Below, piece by piece: positions 1-8,324 of a DNA stretch of 33,135 nt. How positions within the stretch are numbered: the stretch's first letter is position 1; every line of letters starts with the position of its first letter. The translations under genes were made by a program, and so were the position numbers. This DNA comes from Myxococcales bacterium (lineage in GTDB: Bacteria; Myxococcota_A; Polyangia; Polyangiales; Polyangiaceae), in assembly GCA_013297655.1 (NCBI GenBank), contig JAAFHV010000084.1, positions 1 through 33,135 of the forward strand, read 5' to 3'. Below the pieces are notes generated by a model. That model searched no databases and was not told the DNA's origin. It saw only the letters and a list, made by a program, of their open reading frames with translations.

Positions 1-2
1 AT

Positions 3-416
3 ACATTCGTATCGTTCCTCACGTTGCCTCACGCGCGCACGATCGCCGACTCCCCGGGTGACGCCATCAAGATGCTCACGGTGATGGTGCGCCACGACGT
101 GATGAACCGGCGCCGGAAGAGGGCGCGCCGCGATCGTGGCGACGCGATCCTCGCCGTCGTATCGAACGAGGCGGCCGAGAGCAGCGAGGCGCTCGTCGCG
201 CGGGCGGAGGAGCTCGCGCGCGTGCATGGCTGCATCTTGCGAATGGCCGACTTGCAGCGGCGGGTCATTCTATTGAGCCTCTTGGACGAGGTTCCGCGCG
301 AAGACGTGGCGTCGACGTTGGGTATCTCGGACGGGTACGTTCGTGTTCTCCTTCACCGCGCACGCGAGCACGTTCGCACGTGCAGCTTCGAGTACGACGT
401 AGAGAAAGAAGGTTGA
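3..416 (+). CDS. ECF-like RNA polymerase sigma factor, 5' end outside window
   Basis: The reading frame is open to the left edge of the window, so the gene is probably cut off and the TTG at 24 need not be the start. The visible part fits an extracytoplasmic-function sigma-70 factor: a basic stretch rich in Arg (MNRRRKRARR) like the end of region 2, a linker, then a region-4 helix-turn-helix with the pattern LGISDGYVRVLLHRAREHVR near the C-terminus. Such proteins direct RNA polymerase to a small set of promoters. No anti-sigma factor is seen nearby. The stop codon lies 2 bases before the nitronate monooxygenase start, so the two genes are probably cotranscribed; whether the sigma factor controls it is not shown. 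Confidence 0.75.
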   Translation, partial: TFVSFLTLPHARTIADSPGDAIKMLTVMVRHDVMNRRRKRARRDRGDAILAVVSNEAAESSEALVARAEELARVHGCILRMADLQRRVILLSLLDEVPREDVASTLGISDGYVRVLLHRAREHVRTCSFEYDVEKEG

Positions 417-418
417 TC

Positions 419-1513
419 ATGTGGACGAAGACGGCCCTTACCCAGCTCCTCGAGATCCCCTTCCCTATCGTTCAAGGTCCGTTCGGCGGGGGCAACTCCA
501 CTCCCGCGTTGGCGGCGGCGGTGTCGAACGCCGGCGCGCTCGGATCGCTCGGCGCGGTGGGACTCACCCCCGAGCAAATTCGCGCCGTCATCGCCGATAT
601 CGCAGCGCGAACGACGAAGCCGTTCAATATCAATCTATGGGTCCCGATCCCGGGAGAGGACGACGTCGTACCGACGGAAGAAGCCCAGGCGCAGGCGCGG
701 GCACCGCTCGCCCCCATGTACGAGACCCTCGGCCTCGAAGCCCCGAGTCCATACCCCGAGCCCGCATTCGCCGCACAGGTCGACGCGTTGCTGGACGCGA
801 GGCCACCTGTATGGAGCTTCGTCATGGGCATTCCCGATCGCGCGATGCTCGAGGAGGCGAAGCGCCGAAACATCGTCACGATCGGCACCGCGACGACGGT
901 GGAAGAGGGGGTGCTCATCGCCGAGGCAGGGGCGGACGCGGTGGTGGCTTCGGGCTCCGACGCGGGAGGGCACCGTGGCTCGTTCCTCCGTCGTGTGGAG
1001 TCGTCGCTCGTCGGGACGATGTCTCTCGTTCCGCAGCTCGCGAGCGCGGTGTCCATTCCCGTGCTCGCGGCGGGGGGCATCGCGGACGGTCGCGGAATCG
1101 CGGCCGCGCTCGCCCTCGGTGCGGCGGGCGTTCAAGTGGGAACCGCGTTCCTCATCGCGCCCGAGTCCGGCGCGCCCGAAGCCCACAAGAAGCTCCTCGG
1201 TAAGCCCGAATCGCGGCCTACCCGCCTCACCCGCGCGATCACGGGTCGCTACGCACGCGGGATCGAGAACGAGATCATGAACACGCTCGAGCGCAATCTC
1301 GGCGACGTGCTCCCCTACCCATCGCAACATCACCTTACGAGCTTGCTCCGTAAAACCGCAGGGGCGCGGGGCAAGGCCGAGCTCCTCGGGCTATGGGCAG
1401 GACAAAACGCGGCCTCCGCGCGGGCGATGGGCGCGGCCGATGTCGTCGCGCTCCTCGTCCGAGAGACCAACGCAGTGTTGCGCGAGAGCCGACTCGCCCC
1501 CTCCGACGACTGA
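419..1513 (+). CDS. nitronate monooxygenase (2-nitropropane dioxygenase family)
   Basis: This is a 364-residue FMN-dependent TIM-barrel enzyme that oxidises alkyl nitronates to carbonyl compounds and nitrite, usually a cytoplasmic detoxification role. The start at 419 follows a GAAAGAAGG ribosome-binding site inside the end of the sigma gene; an in-frame start at 380 would lie within that gene and adds residues not typical of the family. Family motifs are clear: a phosphate/flavin-binding N-terminus (PIVQGPFGGG, 15-24), GSDAGGHRG at 179-187 with the histidine (185) expected to act as catalytic base, and the glycine-rich AAGGIADGRGI segment with VGTAFL that binds FMN phosphate. Enoyl-ACP reductase FabK shares the fold, so the exact substrate is inferred. 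Confidence 0.88.
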   Translation: MWTKTALTQLLEIPFPIVQGPFGGGNSTPALAAAVSNAGALGSLGAVGLTPEQIRAVIADIAARTTKPFNINLWVPIPGEDDVVPTEEAQAQARAPLAPMYETLGLEAPSPYPEPAFAAQVDALLDARPPVWSFVMGIPDRAMLEEAKRRNIVTIGTATTVEEGVLIAEAGADAVVASGSDAGGHRGSFLRRVESSLVGTMSLVPQLASAVSIPVLAAGGIADGRGIAAALALGAAGVQVGTAFLIAPESGAPEAHKKLLGKPESRPTRLTRAITGRYARGIENEIMNTLERNLGDVLPYPSQHHLTSLLRKTAGARGKAELLGLWAGQNAASARAMGAADVVALLVRETNAVLRESRLAPSDD

Positions 1514-1514
1514 C

Positions 1515-1557
1515 CACGATCGGCTGGCTCGCGCTCACGTCTGCCACGGCGATCGTG
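1515..1557 (+). terminator. possible hairpin after nitronate monooxygenase
   Basis: An exact 8-bp inverted repeat CACGATCG / CGATCGTG (1515-1522 and 1550-1557) begins just after the stop codon at 1513. The loop is long (27 nt) and no T-run follows, so it may be a weak terminator or chance. The rest of the gap up to the gst gene at 1810 shows no gene I can support. Confidence 0.25.
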
Positions 1558-1809
1558 AGGCGATGACGGCACTTTTGCCAGCTCGCGAATGAATGCCGCG
1601 TCGCCCCTCGTCGGGCGCGGGAAGCTCGCGCCCGATTCACGCTCGACGGGCCGCGGGGGCCGCGAGCCGAGACACGCGATCGCGACGACGCACCGCGCGC
1701 TCGCATACGCGTGCACCCTACACCCAATCACTGCGCGTCGCCGAAGCGACGAAGCGGTCGCGAACGCTCGTCCATCGAAGAATCTCGATACCAAAACAGA
1801 AGGACCACG

Positions 1810-2415
1810 ATGAAGCTCTATTTCACCCCCGGCGCATGCTCTCTCTCCCCGCATATCGTGCTTCGTGAGCTCGGGACGCCGTTCGATCTCGTGAAGGTGG
1901 ACGGGCGCACGAAACGGCTGCCCGATGGCGGCTCGTACGACGCGATCGTAACCAAAGGATATGTGCCTTGCCTCGAGCTCGATGGTGGCGAGCGCATCAC
2001 GGAAGGGCCGGCGATCGTGCAGTATTTGGCCGATACGCGACCGGAGGCGAACCTGGCCCCCGCCGCAGGCACCCTCGCGCGCGTGCGGGTGCAAGAGTGG
2101 CTCAACTTCGTGACGAGCGAGCTCCACAAGTCGTTCTCGCCCCTCTTTTCGCGCGAAACACCGGAGAGCTACTTGCCTATCGCGCGCGCCAAGGTGCTCT
2201 CACGTTTCGAGATCGTGGAGGCGGCGCTGGCGGACCGTTCGTTCTTGACGGGAGACACGTTCACCGTCGCCGACGCGTATCTCTTCGTGGTCGCGGGCTT
2301 CGCGAAGCACGTCGCGGTCGACCTCTCTCGCTTCGCGCGACTGAACGCCTACCTCGCTCGTATCGGGGCGCGGCCCGCGGTGGTCGCCGCGATGCGCGCA
2401 GAGGGGCTTTCGTAG
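1810..2415 (+). CDS. gstA: glutathione S-transferase, bacterial beta class
   Basis: This 201-residue protein is close to E. coli GstA along its length: same length, same N-terminus (MKLYFTPGACSLSPH), and both diagnostic beta-class residues at the same numbers, Cys10 and His106 (in SELHKSF). The thioredoxin-like domain (about 1-80) carries the VPC cis-proline loop (52-54) and the glutathione-gripping TEGPAIVQYLAD segment; the helical C-terminal domain has FTVADAYLF. It conjugates glutathione to electrophiles in the cytoplasm and may act in oxidative-stress defence. The start at 1810 follows AGAAGGA; the frame is open further upstream but that extension is unlike the family. It stands alone, with about 300 bases free upstream. 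Confidence 0.92.
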   Translation: MKLYFTPGACSLSPHIVLRELGTPFDLVKVDGRTKRLPDGGSYDAIVTKGYVPCLELDGGERITEGPAIVQYLADTRPEANLAPAAGTLARVRVQEWLNFVTSELHKSFSPLFSRETPESYLPIARAKVLSRFEIVEAALADRSFLTGDTFTVADAYLFVVAGFAKHVAVDLSRFARLNAYLARIGARPAVVAAMRAEGLS

Positions 2416-2479
2416 CGCGGGCGAGCGGGCTCCTGATTTTGTCCAATGGCGACGGCGCGCTCGTTCCTAACGTGTAGTC

Positions 2480-3031
2480 ATGCATCGTTTAGCGTTTTTC
2501 GTGGGTGCGCTCCTCGTCTTCCTTGCGAGTTGCGCGCCCACGTCCGAGACGACCCCACCACCAAGGACGACCATGACCATGACGACGACCGAGCAAAACA
2601 AGCGCGCGATTCGCAGGCTCTACGAGGCGGTGCTCGGCTCGAGCCGCTTCGAGGGCATCGGCGAGCTCGTCGCCGACGAGTACGAGGGCCCGCACGGGGC
2701 ACGCGGACCGCGCGCGTTCGTGATCACGATCGAAGAGCTTCGCGCGGCCTTTCCCGACCTTCGCTACACGATCGAAGACATCGTGGCGGAGGGCGACCGG
2801 GTCGTCGCGCGGTGGACCTGGAGCGGCACCCACGAGGGAAATTTTCGAGCGTTCGGGGCCACCCATGCGCGGGTGACGAACAAGGGAACCGTGATTCACC
2901 GAATGAGGGAAGGCAAAGTGGCGCAGACCTGGGTCGAGACGGATCGTCTGGGATTTCTCGAGCAGGTGGGCGCCGTGCCTTCAGGATTGGCGGGAGGACC
3001 GCCGGCGCCCGGCGTGAAGAAGCGGCCCTGA
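2480..3031 (+). CDS. SnoaL-like (NTF2-fold) ester-cyclase-type lipoprotein
   Basis: This is a 183-residue protein with a lipoprotein signal (about 1-17, lipobox LASC, Cys18) and a Thr/Pro-rich linker, followed by a SnoaL-like alpha+beta barrel from about residue 35. The family pattern is visible as a first helix (NKRAIRRLYEAVL), FPDLRYTIEDIVAEGDRVVARWTWSGTHEG and the late KVAQTWVETDRLGFLEQVG. Relatives include polyketide cyclases and many stress-linked proteins with no known activity. Lipidation would put it in the periplasm or on a membrane, which is unusual for polyketide cyclases, so a biosynthetic role is not implied. An internal ATG about 30 residues in could give a soluble form. No partner gene is adjacent. 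Confidence 0.75.
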   Translation: MHRLAFFVGALLVFLASCAPTSETTPPPRTTMTMTTTEQNKRAIRRLYEAVLGSSRFEGIGELVADEYEGPHGARGPRAFVITIEELRAAFPDLRYTIEDIVAEGDRVVARWTWSGTHEGNFRAFGATHARVTNKGTVIHRMREGKVAQTWVETDRLGFLEQVGAVPSGLAGGPPAPGVKKRP

Positions 3032-3134
3032 CTCGCGCGTTTCTTCCGCCCGCGGGCGCAACCGAGGAAGAGGAAGAGGTGTCGGCTCTCGTCGCGGCCC
3101 TCGTGCCGAGCGCAAGCGCGAGCGCGACGCGGCC

Positions 3135-3163
3135 TTGCGAGAAGGGACGAGGCGTCGTACGGT
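3135..3163 (+). promoter_or_regulatory. candidate promoter of the tmRNA gene
   Basis: TTGCGA at 3135-3140 and TACGGT at 3158-3163 are separated by exactly 17 bases. Transcription would begin near 3170, giving a short leader that RNase P could remove at 3187. The -10 box is weak, so this is tentative. Confidence 0.3.
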
Positions 3164-3186
3164 GCAGTTGACCGCGACCCCATCTC

Positions 3187-3543
<357 letters not shown>

Positions 3544-3550
3544 TGAAAAG

Positions 3551-3574
3551 ACCCCGGTGAAAGCCGGGGTTTTT
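3551..3574 (+). terminator. intrinsic terminator of ssrA
   Basis: The stem ACCCCGG (3551-3557), loop TGAAAG and CCGGGGT (3564-3570) form a GC-rich hairpin that runs straight into a T-run ending at 3574. It begins 8 bases after the mature tmRNA end. Confidence 0.9.
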
Positions 3575-3733
3575 GCTTTCAGTGCGCCACCTTCTCCACG
3601 GTCTCTCCAAAACCGGGCGGTGCGAAGGCCGCGTCGAGCAGCCCGATGGTGCCGTCGAGGGAGGCCGCTCCGAAGAGCTTCGACGTGCGGCAGTCAGCGG
3701 GTCGCCCCGCGCGGTCTCGCGCCCTAGATACGG

Positions 3734-4549
3734 TCACGGGCCTGCGCACACAGCCTGGTAATCGGAGCAGCAGTCACCGGCCATTTCGCACATCGTGTCG
3801 CAGAAGCAGCCTGCGCTCATGCCGTTGCAATGGCCCACGCACGAACCCCCGCAGGCTTGGCTGTTGCACGCTTGGCTCGTGGACGGCGCCGTACCGAGGC
3901 ACATGCGGGCGGCGAGCGGTGCACTGGCGGCGTCGACGCAGGTGTTCGTGCGCGATTGGGCTCCGCCCCCGCACGGAGCCGAACAAGCTCCCCAAGCGGA
4001 GCTGGTCCACGTCCCGGGTTCGACGATCTCGACGTACGTGTTGTCGCTTCGCGTCGACATCTGCCGCGCGTACGCGTCGTTCGCGACCCAGTCGGCGTAG
4101 AGCGACGCGTTGATGGTGTACGAGTAAATCTGATAGCGGCCAGGCGGGAGCGAGCCCGAGAGCGACGTGCCAGCGCTCCACGGCACGTCGAAACGATACT
4201 GAGCGCCGGGCCAGTCGGTCCAGTCGACGAGGAGCTGCTGCGCACCGGCGACCCCTCCTTCGTAGCGGCGCGCGTAGATACGAATCTTTCGCGTGACGAG
4301 CGGAGCGCCGGGATCGCACTGACGATTTACCCGCAGTGTCATTGGCTGCCCGATTGGCTGTTGCACCTCGAGCGGCGAAGGCTGCAGCATCTTCCCGTAG
4401 CAGCGCGCCGGGCCGAGCGCAGACTCGGCCGTGCCGACGCCGTCGGGGTCGTCGCTGGTATCCGGTGTCGAAGGCACTCCCACACATGCGGCGATGGTGG
4501 CGGCGAGGGCGATAATCGAGACGATGTGCATCGAGGCGACTTGGCTCAT
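3734..4549 (-). CDS. secreted lipoprotein with thrombospondin type-1 and somatomedin B-like domains
   Basis: This is a 271-residue exported protein. The signal segment (about 7-21) ends in a lipobox-like IAAC with Cys22; an alternative ATG at residue 7 would give a more compact signal. A middle region (about 45-175) looks beta-rich and carries few cysteines. Residues about 181-233 form a TSP1-like repeat (WTSSAWGACSAPCGGG, six cysteines), and about 237-268 an eight-cysteine somatomedin B-like knot ending DCCSDYQAVC. Both are disulfide-rich adhesion modules best known from animals and also found in large-genome predatory or social bacteria. A surface or matrix adhesion role is inferred. AAGGAG lies 11 bases before the ATG. 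It is monocistronic and convergent with ssrA. Confidence 0.8.
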   Translation of the reverse strand: MSQVASMHIVSIIALAATIAACVGVPSTPDTSDDPDGVGTAESALGPARCYGKMLQPSPLEVQQPIGQPMTLRVNRQCDPGAPLVTRKIRIYARRYEGGVAGAQQLLVDWTDWPGAQYRFDVPWSAGTSLSGSLPPGRYQIYSYTINASLYADWVANDAYARQMSTRSDNTYVEIVEPGTWTSSAWGACSAPCGGGAQSRTNTCVDAASAPLAARMCLGTAPSTSQACNSQACGGSCVGHCNGMSAGCFCDTMCEMAGDCCSDYQAVCAGP

Positions 4550-5043
4550 GCGGATTTACTCCTTGGGATGTTGAACGGGCGCCCGGCCTGCGACTTAACA
4601 GCCCGCTGACTTTCTCCCGTCGGCCACTTCGTCAGGGACTTCCGACCGTCGTCGCAATCGCGTGCGACCGCCGTCGTCGCGAGCCCCCTGGAAGTGCCCG
4701 ACGAGGGACCAACGCTCCGCCTCCACGGAGCGTGGCTGGGCGCTGATTCGACGACGCCACACGTCCGCAGCGACGTCGGCGCAGTACACTGCCGAAGACT
4801 TTCGCGAGACGTGTTCGATTGCCTGGCCGTGAGGACCGGGGGGATTGTTTGCCTTCAGCGTGCTTCGCCTTCAGAGACGGCGGCGGTTCGCGCGCCCGAA
4901 TACGTGCTCGCACGGGCTCGGTGCGGCGCCATCGACGAGCGCGCCTTTCCGCATACCGCAACGTACGAATATCCGGACGAATTTCGACGTGGAAGGTGCG
5001 AGGAAAAGTTGGCCCGCGTCGCGCCGTCGTCGCAGGAGAAGGC
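4550..5043. other. gene-free stretch with a decayed repeat
   Basis: No reading frame here has a convincing start, ribosome site or family pattern. It holds the upstream region of the minus-strand TSP1/SMB gene, the repeat copy at 4595-4663, and the leader of the plus-strand gene at 5044. Confidence 0.5.
4595..4663 (+). repeat. degenerate copy of the MITE-like terminal repeat
   Basis: Bases 4595-4626 match 31691-31722 at 28 of 32 positions (shared core CTCCCGTCGGCCA), and weaker similarity continues to about 4663 (TCCGACCG and a CGTCG/CGTTG run). The second copy at 31691-31870 has paired inverted ends; here I could not find the partner end downstream, so this copy is truncated or decayed. It lies about 45 bases upstream of the start of the TSP1/SMB lipoprotein gene. 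Confidence 0.6.
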
Positions 5044-5343
5044 ATGACCACAGAGCGCCGCACCAACCGATCACAAAACCCCTGGATCGCCATGAGCTAC
5101 CTCCTCGCGAGCCGCGCCCGCAACGGGGCCGCGCTCCTCTCCGACAACGAGGGCCTCGCGCTCGTCGTCGCCGGATTGCCGCAGGCCGCGGCGGACCGCA
5201 TCGCCGCGGAGGTGTGGTCGACCGAAGGGCCCGTCCTTCACACCGGCTCTGGCCTCCCGGTTCGCATGTACACGGACGCGGTGCCGGAGAACGAGGTCGC
5301 CAGCCTGCGCGCCGACGTTTCACGCTTGCTCGCTGCCGTCTGA
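5044..5343 (+). CDS. small uncharacterised protein
   Basis: This is a 99-residue protein whose ATG at 5044 has a strong ribosome site (AGGAGAAGG). The frame is open upstream to 4819, but that part is Arg-rich and lacks a start signal. There is no signal peptide or membrane segment. The pattern GAALLSDNEGLALVVAGLP, followed by helix-like AADRIAAEVW, faintly recalls roadblock/LC7 proteins, which regulate small GTPases in myxobacteria; the match is too weak to assign. It is convergent with the GH15 gene, with a hairpin between. Confidence 0.6.
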   Translation: MTTERRTNRSQNPWIAMSYLLASRARNGAALLSDNEGLALVVAGLPQAAADRIAAEVWSTEGPVLHTGSGLPVRMYTDAVPENEVASLRADVSRLLAAV

Positions 5344-5385
5344 AGGCCGAGCAGGCTCGCCACGCCAGAGCGCGGGCCAGACCGA

Positions 5386-5408
5386 GGCGCGGATCGGAAG
5401 TCCGCGCC
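5386..5408. terminator. hairpin between convergent genes
   Basis: A perfect 8-bp stem GGCGCGGA / TCCGCGCC with a 7-base loop lies between the stops at 5343 (+) and 5418 (-). There is no T-run on either side; it may act as a two-way transcript end. Confidence 0.4.
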
Positions 5409-5417
5409 CGCGCCACG

Positions 5418-7325
5418 CTACGCGCGACGCAACATCGGACCTACGAGCCTAGGGCCGAACGCCGCTCCCTCGTCGCGCAGACGAAGCGCGAGATCGATGC
5501 GCCACGCCGCGTTGATGAGCCCGAGATGACTGAACGCTTGAGGGAAATTCCCGAGCTGTGTGCGATCGCGCGGGTCGAGCTCCTCGGCGAGCAGGCCGAG
5601 GTGGTTCGACGACTCCGCGTGCGCCGAGAACACGTGAACCGCCTCTTCGATGCGACCTTGGAGCGCGAGCGCCTCCGCCCGCCAAAAGCCACAAAGCGTG
5701 AACGCGCCTTCGTCGCCCCCTACGCCGTCGGCCGTCTTGTAGCGATACAAGTAGGGCCCGTCCGAGAGCTCTCGCTCCACCCAACGCACCGTCTCGACGA
5801 GCCGCGGATCGTCGTCGTCCAAGAAGCCGTGAATCGGCAATAGCAGCAACGCGGCGTCGGCCGTGTCGTCGCCATAGGCCTTGACGAAGTGTTTTCCAGT
5901 AGGGTCCATGCCGCGCGTGCACACCTCTTGGCGAATCTTGAGCGCCGCCTCGGATAACGAACGAGAGAGCTCGGGCTTGCCGAAGCTGGTCGCGAGCTTC
6001 TCGCCGCGGTCCATCGCGAGCCAGTTCATCACCTTCGAGTGCACGTTGTGGCGACCGCCCTGGCGCGGCTCCCAAATGCCTTGATCGGGCTCCTCCCAAC
6101 GCGAAAGCGACGTGAGCAAGATCGACTCCAGCTTGTGCCACGCTTCGAGCGTCAGCGAACCGCCGAATCGCACATAGAGGTGCGCCGCGTCGACCAACGC
6201 GCCATAGGTGTCGAGCTGCACCTGGTCGCGCGCCGCGTTGCCAATCCGCACGGGCTGCGAGCCGAACGAGCCCACGAGGTGACGCAGCTCTTCCTCCTCC
6301 GGGACGGGGCCGCCGTCGATCGTGTACATGAGGTCGAGGCCGCGATCGCTGCGAACCGCGTCGCGGATGAAGTGGTAAAAATTCCTGGCTTCGGTGGAAT
6401 AGCCGAGGAGGTTCGTCGCACGAATGGTCATCGCCGCGTCGCGCGCCCACGTGTAGCGATAATCCCAATTCCGAGTGCCCCCTTTCCACTCCGGGAGCGA
6501 CGTGGTGGGCGCCGCGACGACCGCTCCCGTCGGCGCATACACGAGGAGCTTCAACGCGAGCGCCGAGCGCAACACGTGATGACGAAAAGGCCCGTCGTAC
6601 GAGAGCTTCGCGGCCCACTCGCGCCACGTACGGCGCGTGATCCGGAGCTGCTCGAACGGCCGGTGCGCCGCGACGCAGTCGATCGAGGCCTTGTGCCACG
6701 CGAGCACGCACCACACCATTTCACCTTCGCGCACCGTCGTGGTGGCGCGCATTCCACCTTCGGGCAAGTGCGAGAACGTGAGCTTGCGCGAGACCGAGAG
6801 CGACATTCGCGCGCCGCCCTTTCCCTCGGCGACCACCCCTTCGTCGGTCGTCCACATCCGCGGAACGTCGCGCCCGTAGTCGAACCGAGGGTCGAACACG
6901 ATCTCGACCTCCACCTCTCCTGAAGGGCAATCGATGCGCCGGTGAAGCTCCCCCAGCGCGGCGCGGTTGTCGTCGGTGAAGGGCATGAAGTCGATGAGAT
7001 GCAGCTTTCTGCCGCTCGCGGTGGACATCAGCGTCTCGAGGACGTTCGTGTCCGGATCGTAGGCCTGGAGTGTCTCGAACGGCATCTCGGTAGGTCGAAT
7101 GGCCATCGATCCGCCGCGCTCCGAGTCCAAAATACGGCCGAAGACGCTCGGGCCGTCGAAGCGCGGAATGCAGAGCCAATCGATCGCGCCGTCGACCGCG
7201 ACGAGGGCGGCCGTCACGCCGTCGCCGATGATGCCGCGCGCGTCGATCGGGAGGGTCGCGATAGACCCCTTGTCGCGGACGACGAACGGCTTGGAGAAGC
7301 GCGCGGCGAGGCTCACGAGGTCCAT
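5418..7325 (-). CDS. glycoside hydrolase family 15 protein (glucoamylase/trehalase-like)
   Basis: This is a 635-residue cytoplasmic enzyme with no signal peptide. The N-terminal beta-sandwich domain starts with the family pattern for GIIGDGVTAALVAVDGAIDWLCIPRFD (about 31-57). The (alpha/alpha)6 catalytic barrel carries RNWDYRYTWARD (285-296), QPVRIGNAARDQ (357-368), EEPDQGIWEPR (411-421), which should include the general acid, and KVMNWLAMDR (431-440). GNFPQAFSHLGLINAAW close to the C-terminus is also conserved in bacterial GH15. Members split glucose from maltooligosaccharides or hydrolyse trehalose; sequence alone does not decide. The start at 7325 follows GAAAGG. The frame is open upstream to 7487, but that Arg-rich part is foreign to the family. 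Confidence 0.9.
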   Translation of the reverse strand: MDLVSLAARFSKPFVVRDKGSIATLPIDARGIIGDGVTAALVAVDGAIDWLCIPRFDGPSVFGRILDSERGGSMAIRPTEMPFETLQAYDPDTNVLETLMSTASGRKLHLIDFMPFTDDNRAALGELHRRIDCPSGEVEVEIVFDPRFDYGRDVPRMWTTDEGVVAEGKGGARMSLSVSRKLTFSHLPEGGMRATTTVREGEMVWCVLAWHKASIDCVAAHRPFEQLRITRRTWREWAAKLSYDGPFRHHVLRSALALKLLVYAPTGAVVAAPTTSLPEWKGGTRNWDYRYTWARDAAMTIRATNLLGYSTEARNFYHFIRDAVRSDRGLDLMYTIDGGPVPEEEELRHLVGSFGSQPVRIGNAARDQVQLDTYGALVDAAHLYVRFGGSLTLEAWHKLESILLTSLSRWEEPDQGIWEPRQGGRHNVHSKVMNWLAMDRGEKLATSFGKPELSRSLSEAALKIRQEVCTRGMDPTGKHFVKAYGDDTADAALLLLPIHGFLDDDDPRLVETVRWVERELSDGPYLYRYKTADGVGGDEGAFTLCGFWRAEALALQGRIEEAVHVFSAHAESSNHLGLLAEELDPRDRTQLGNFPQAFSHLGLINAAWRIDLALRLRDEGAAFGPRLVGPMLRRA

Positions 7326-7837
7326 GAATTGGCCTTTCGAGGATCGAGCATAGAGCGACGACGACAGCGCACGAGCCCGCTGCCGTCCGCGGCGACCGCG
7401 GGAGGTTTGGATACTTCGCGCATGGAATGGTGCGCACGCGGCACTTCCCCCGTCACGAGCGTGGCTGTCGAACCGACGGACACCCATTCGAGCCCGCGGT
7501 GCCGCCCGCGGACGCCGAAGCGGACGCTGACGTCGATGCGCTCGGCCTCGGCAAGCGAGCGTTCTTCGGTCTCCCTACGCACGAGGATGCCCACCACGAT
7601 ACCGTGGACTCGGCGGTAGCCGCGAGCGCGATCGCACCGAGCTCGAGGGCTATCGCGGCATGTGACAGCCTCCTCGGCGTGTGAAATCGGGCTTCCACGT
7701 CTTCGCGCGGGACGCAGCGATGGCGACCTCGAGTGCTGACGCGAACGTACGGAAGCTCGGGGGGCGGGTGACCGAGCGGCGCGCCCATGGCGACGCGCCG
7801 GGCGCATCGCGCACGCGGCGTACCCGTCGCGACCTTG
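7326..7837. other. gene-free stretch, no supported coding region
   Basis: This gap separates two minus-strand genes. Several overlapping frames are open on both strands; one minus frame shows a hydrophobic stretch followed by a Ser/Ala repeat near 7500-7660, and a plus frame at 7427-7684 has similar third-position GC. Neither has a ribosome site or recognisable family pattern, so no gene is called. The promoter of the GH15 gene should lie in the part nearest 7326. Confidence 0.4.
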
Positions 7838-8257
7838 CTAAGGCGCGCCGTGACCAGGGGTGCGAATGGCCATCTCGGCGCGGAGCCCATCCTTTTTTGT
7901 CATACCGACCCCGAACCGGAATTGCCCCTTCGTGGTCGGCGAATCGGAGAAGGTGCCGTCGCCGCTCGTGCGTAGTCCGTCCTTCGCGATTCGGAGGAAA
8001 ACATGGCGCTTGACGACGATCGGGATCGGCGGCGCGCCGGTCGGCGCGGCCGCAAAATCGCCCTCGACCGTCACGAAGAGGGGAATCGTGTCGCCGGGGA
8101 AGAGCTCCACGATCACCGGCCGCTCCACGATGAGGCCGTTTGCACCTTCGAGCGCGTGGAGGTCGTTCGCACGCACGCGGAGCGGAGGCGCAGTGGCCGC
8201 GCATCCGAGGGTGCACGTCACGAGGGAAAGAACGAACGCGGCAGAGAGCAGTTTCAT
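7838..8257 (-). CDS. hypothetical lipoprotein under a BlaI-type operator
   Basis: This is a 139-residue protein with a lipoprotein signal MKLLSAAFVLSLVTCTLGC (Cys19). The start at 8257 is preferred over ATG 8269 because GGAG sits 6 bases before it. The rest looks beta-rich, with VERPVIVELFPGDTIPLFV and VKRHVFLRIAKDGLR, and has no cysteines or domain that I recognise. The near-palindrome TTACTA-N7-AGTAGTT (8269-8288) covers its leader and is the same site found before the blaI gene at 9763. The gene is therefore probably repressed by that BlaI homologue and released by the M56 peptidase encoded just upstream. Its function is unknown; an envelope role is likely from lipidation. Confidence 0.7.
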   Translation of the reverse strand: MKLLSAAFVLSLVTCTLGCAATAPPLRVRANDLHALEGANGLIVERPVIVELFPGDTIPLFVTVEGDFAAAPTGAPPIPIVVKRHVFLRIAKDGLRTSGDGTFSDSPTTKGQFRFGVGMTKKDGLRAEMAIRTPGHGAP

Positions 8258-8268
8258 CGGAGTCTCCA

Positions 8269-8288
8269 TTACTATGCACGTAGTAGTT
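8269..8288. promoter_or_regulatory. BlaI-type operator before lipoprotein gene
   Basis: TTACTA-N7-AGTAGTT, with an inner dyad TACTA-N6-TAGTA at 8270-8285. It shares all 13 fixed positions with the site at 9774-9793 and resembles the TACTA/TAGTA half-sites bound by BlaI/MecI repressors. It lies 11 bases before the chosen start codon. Confidence 0.65.
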
Positions 8289-8324
8289 CAGGAACGACGC
8301 AGGGTCCGCGAGGCGCGCCGGCGC

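Noticed and set aside
7427-7684. 85-codon plus-strand frame in the gap before the GH15 gene
   Set aside because: High third-position GC, but an opposite-strand frame shares it, and there is no ribosome site.
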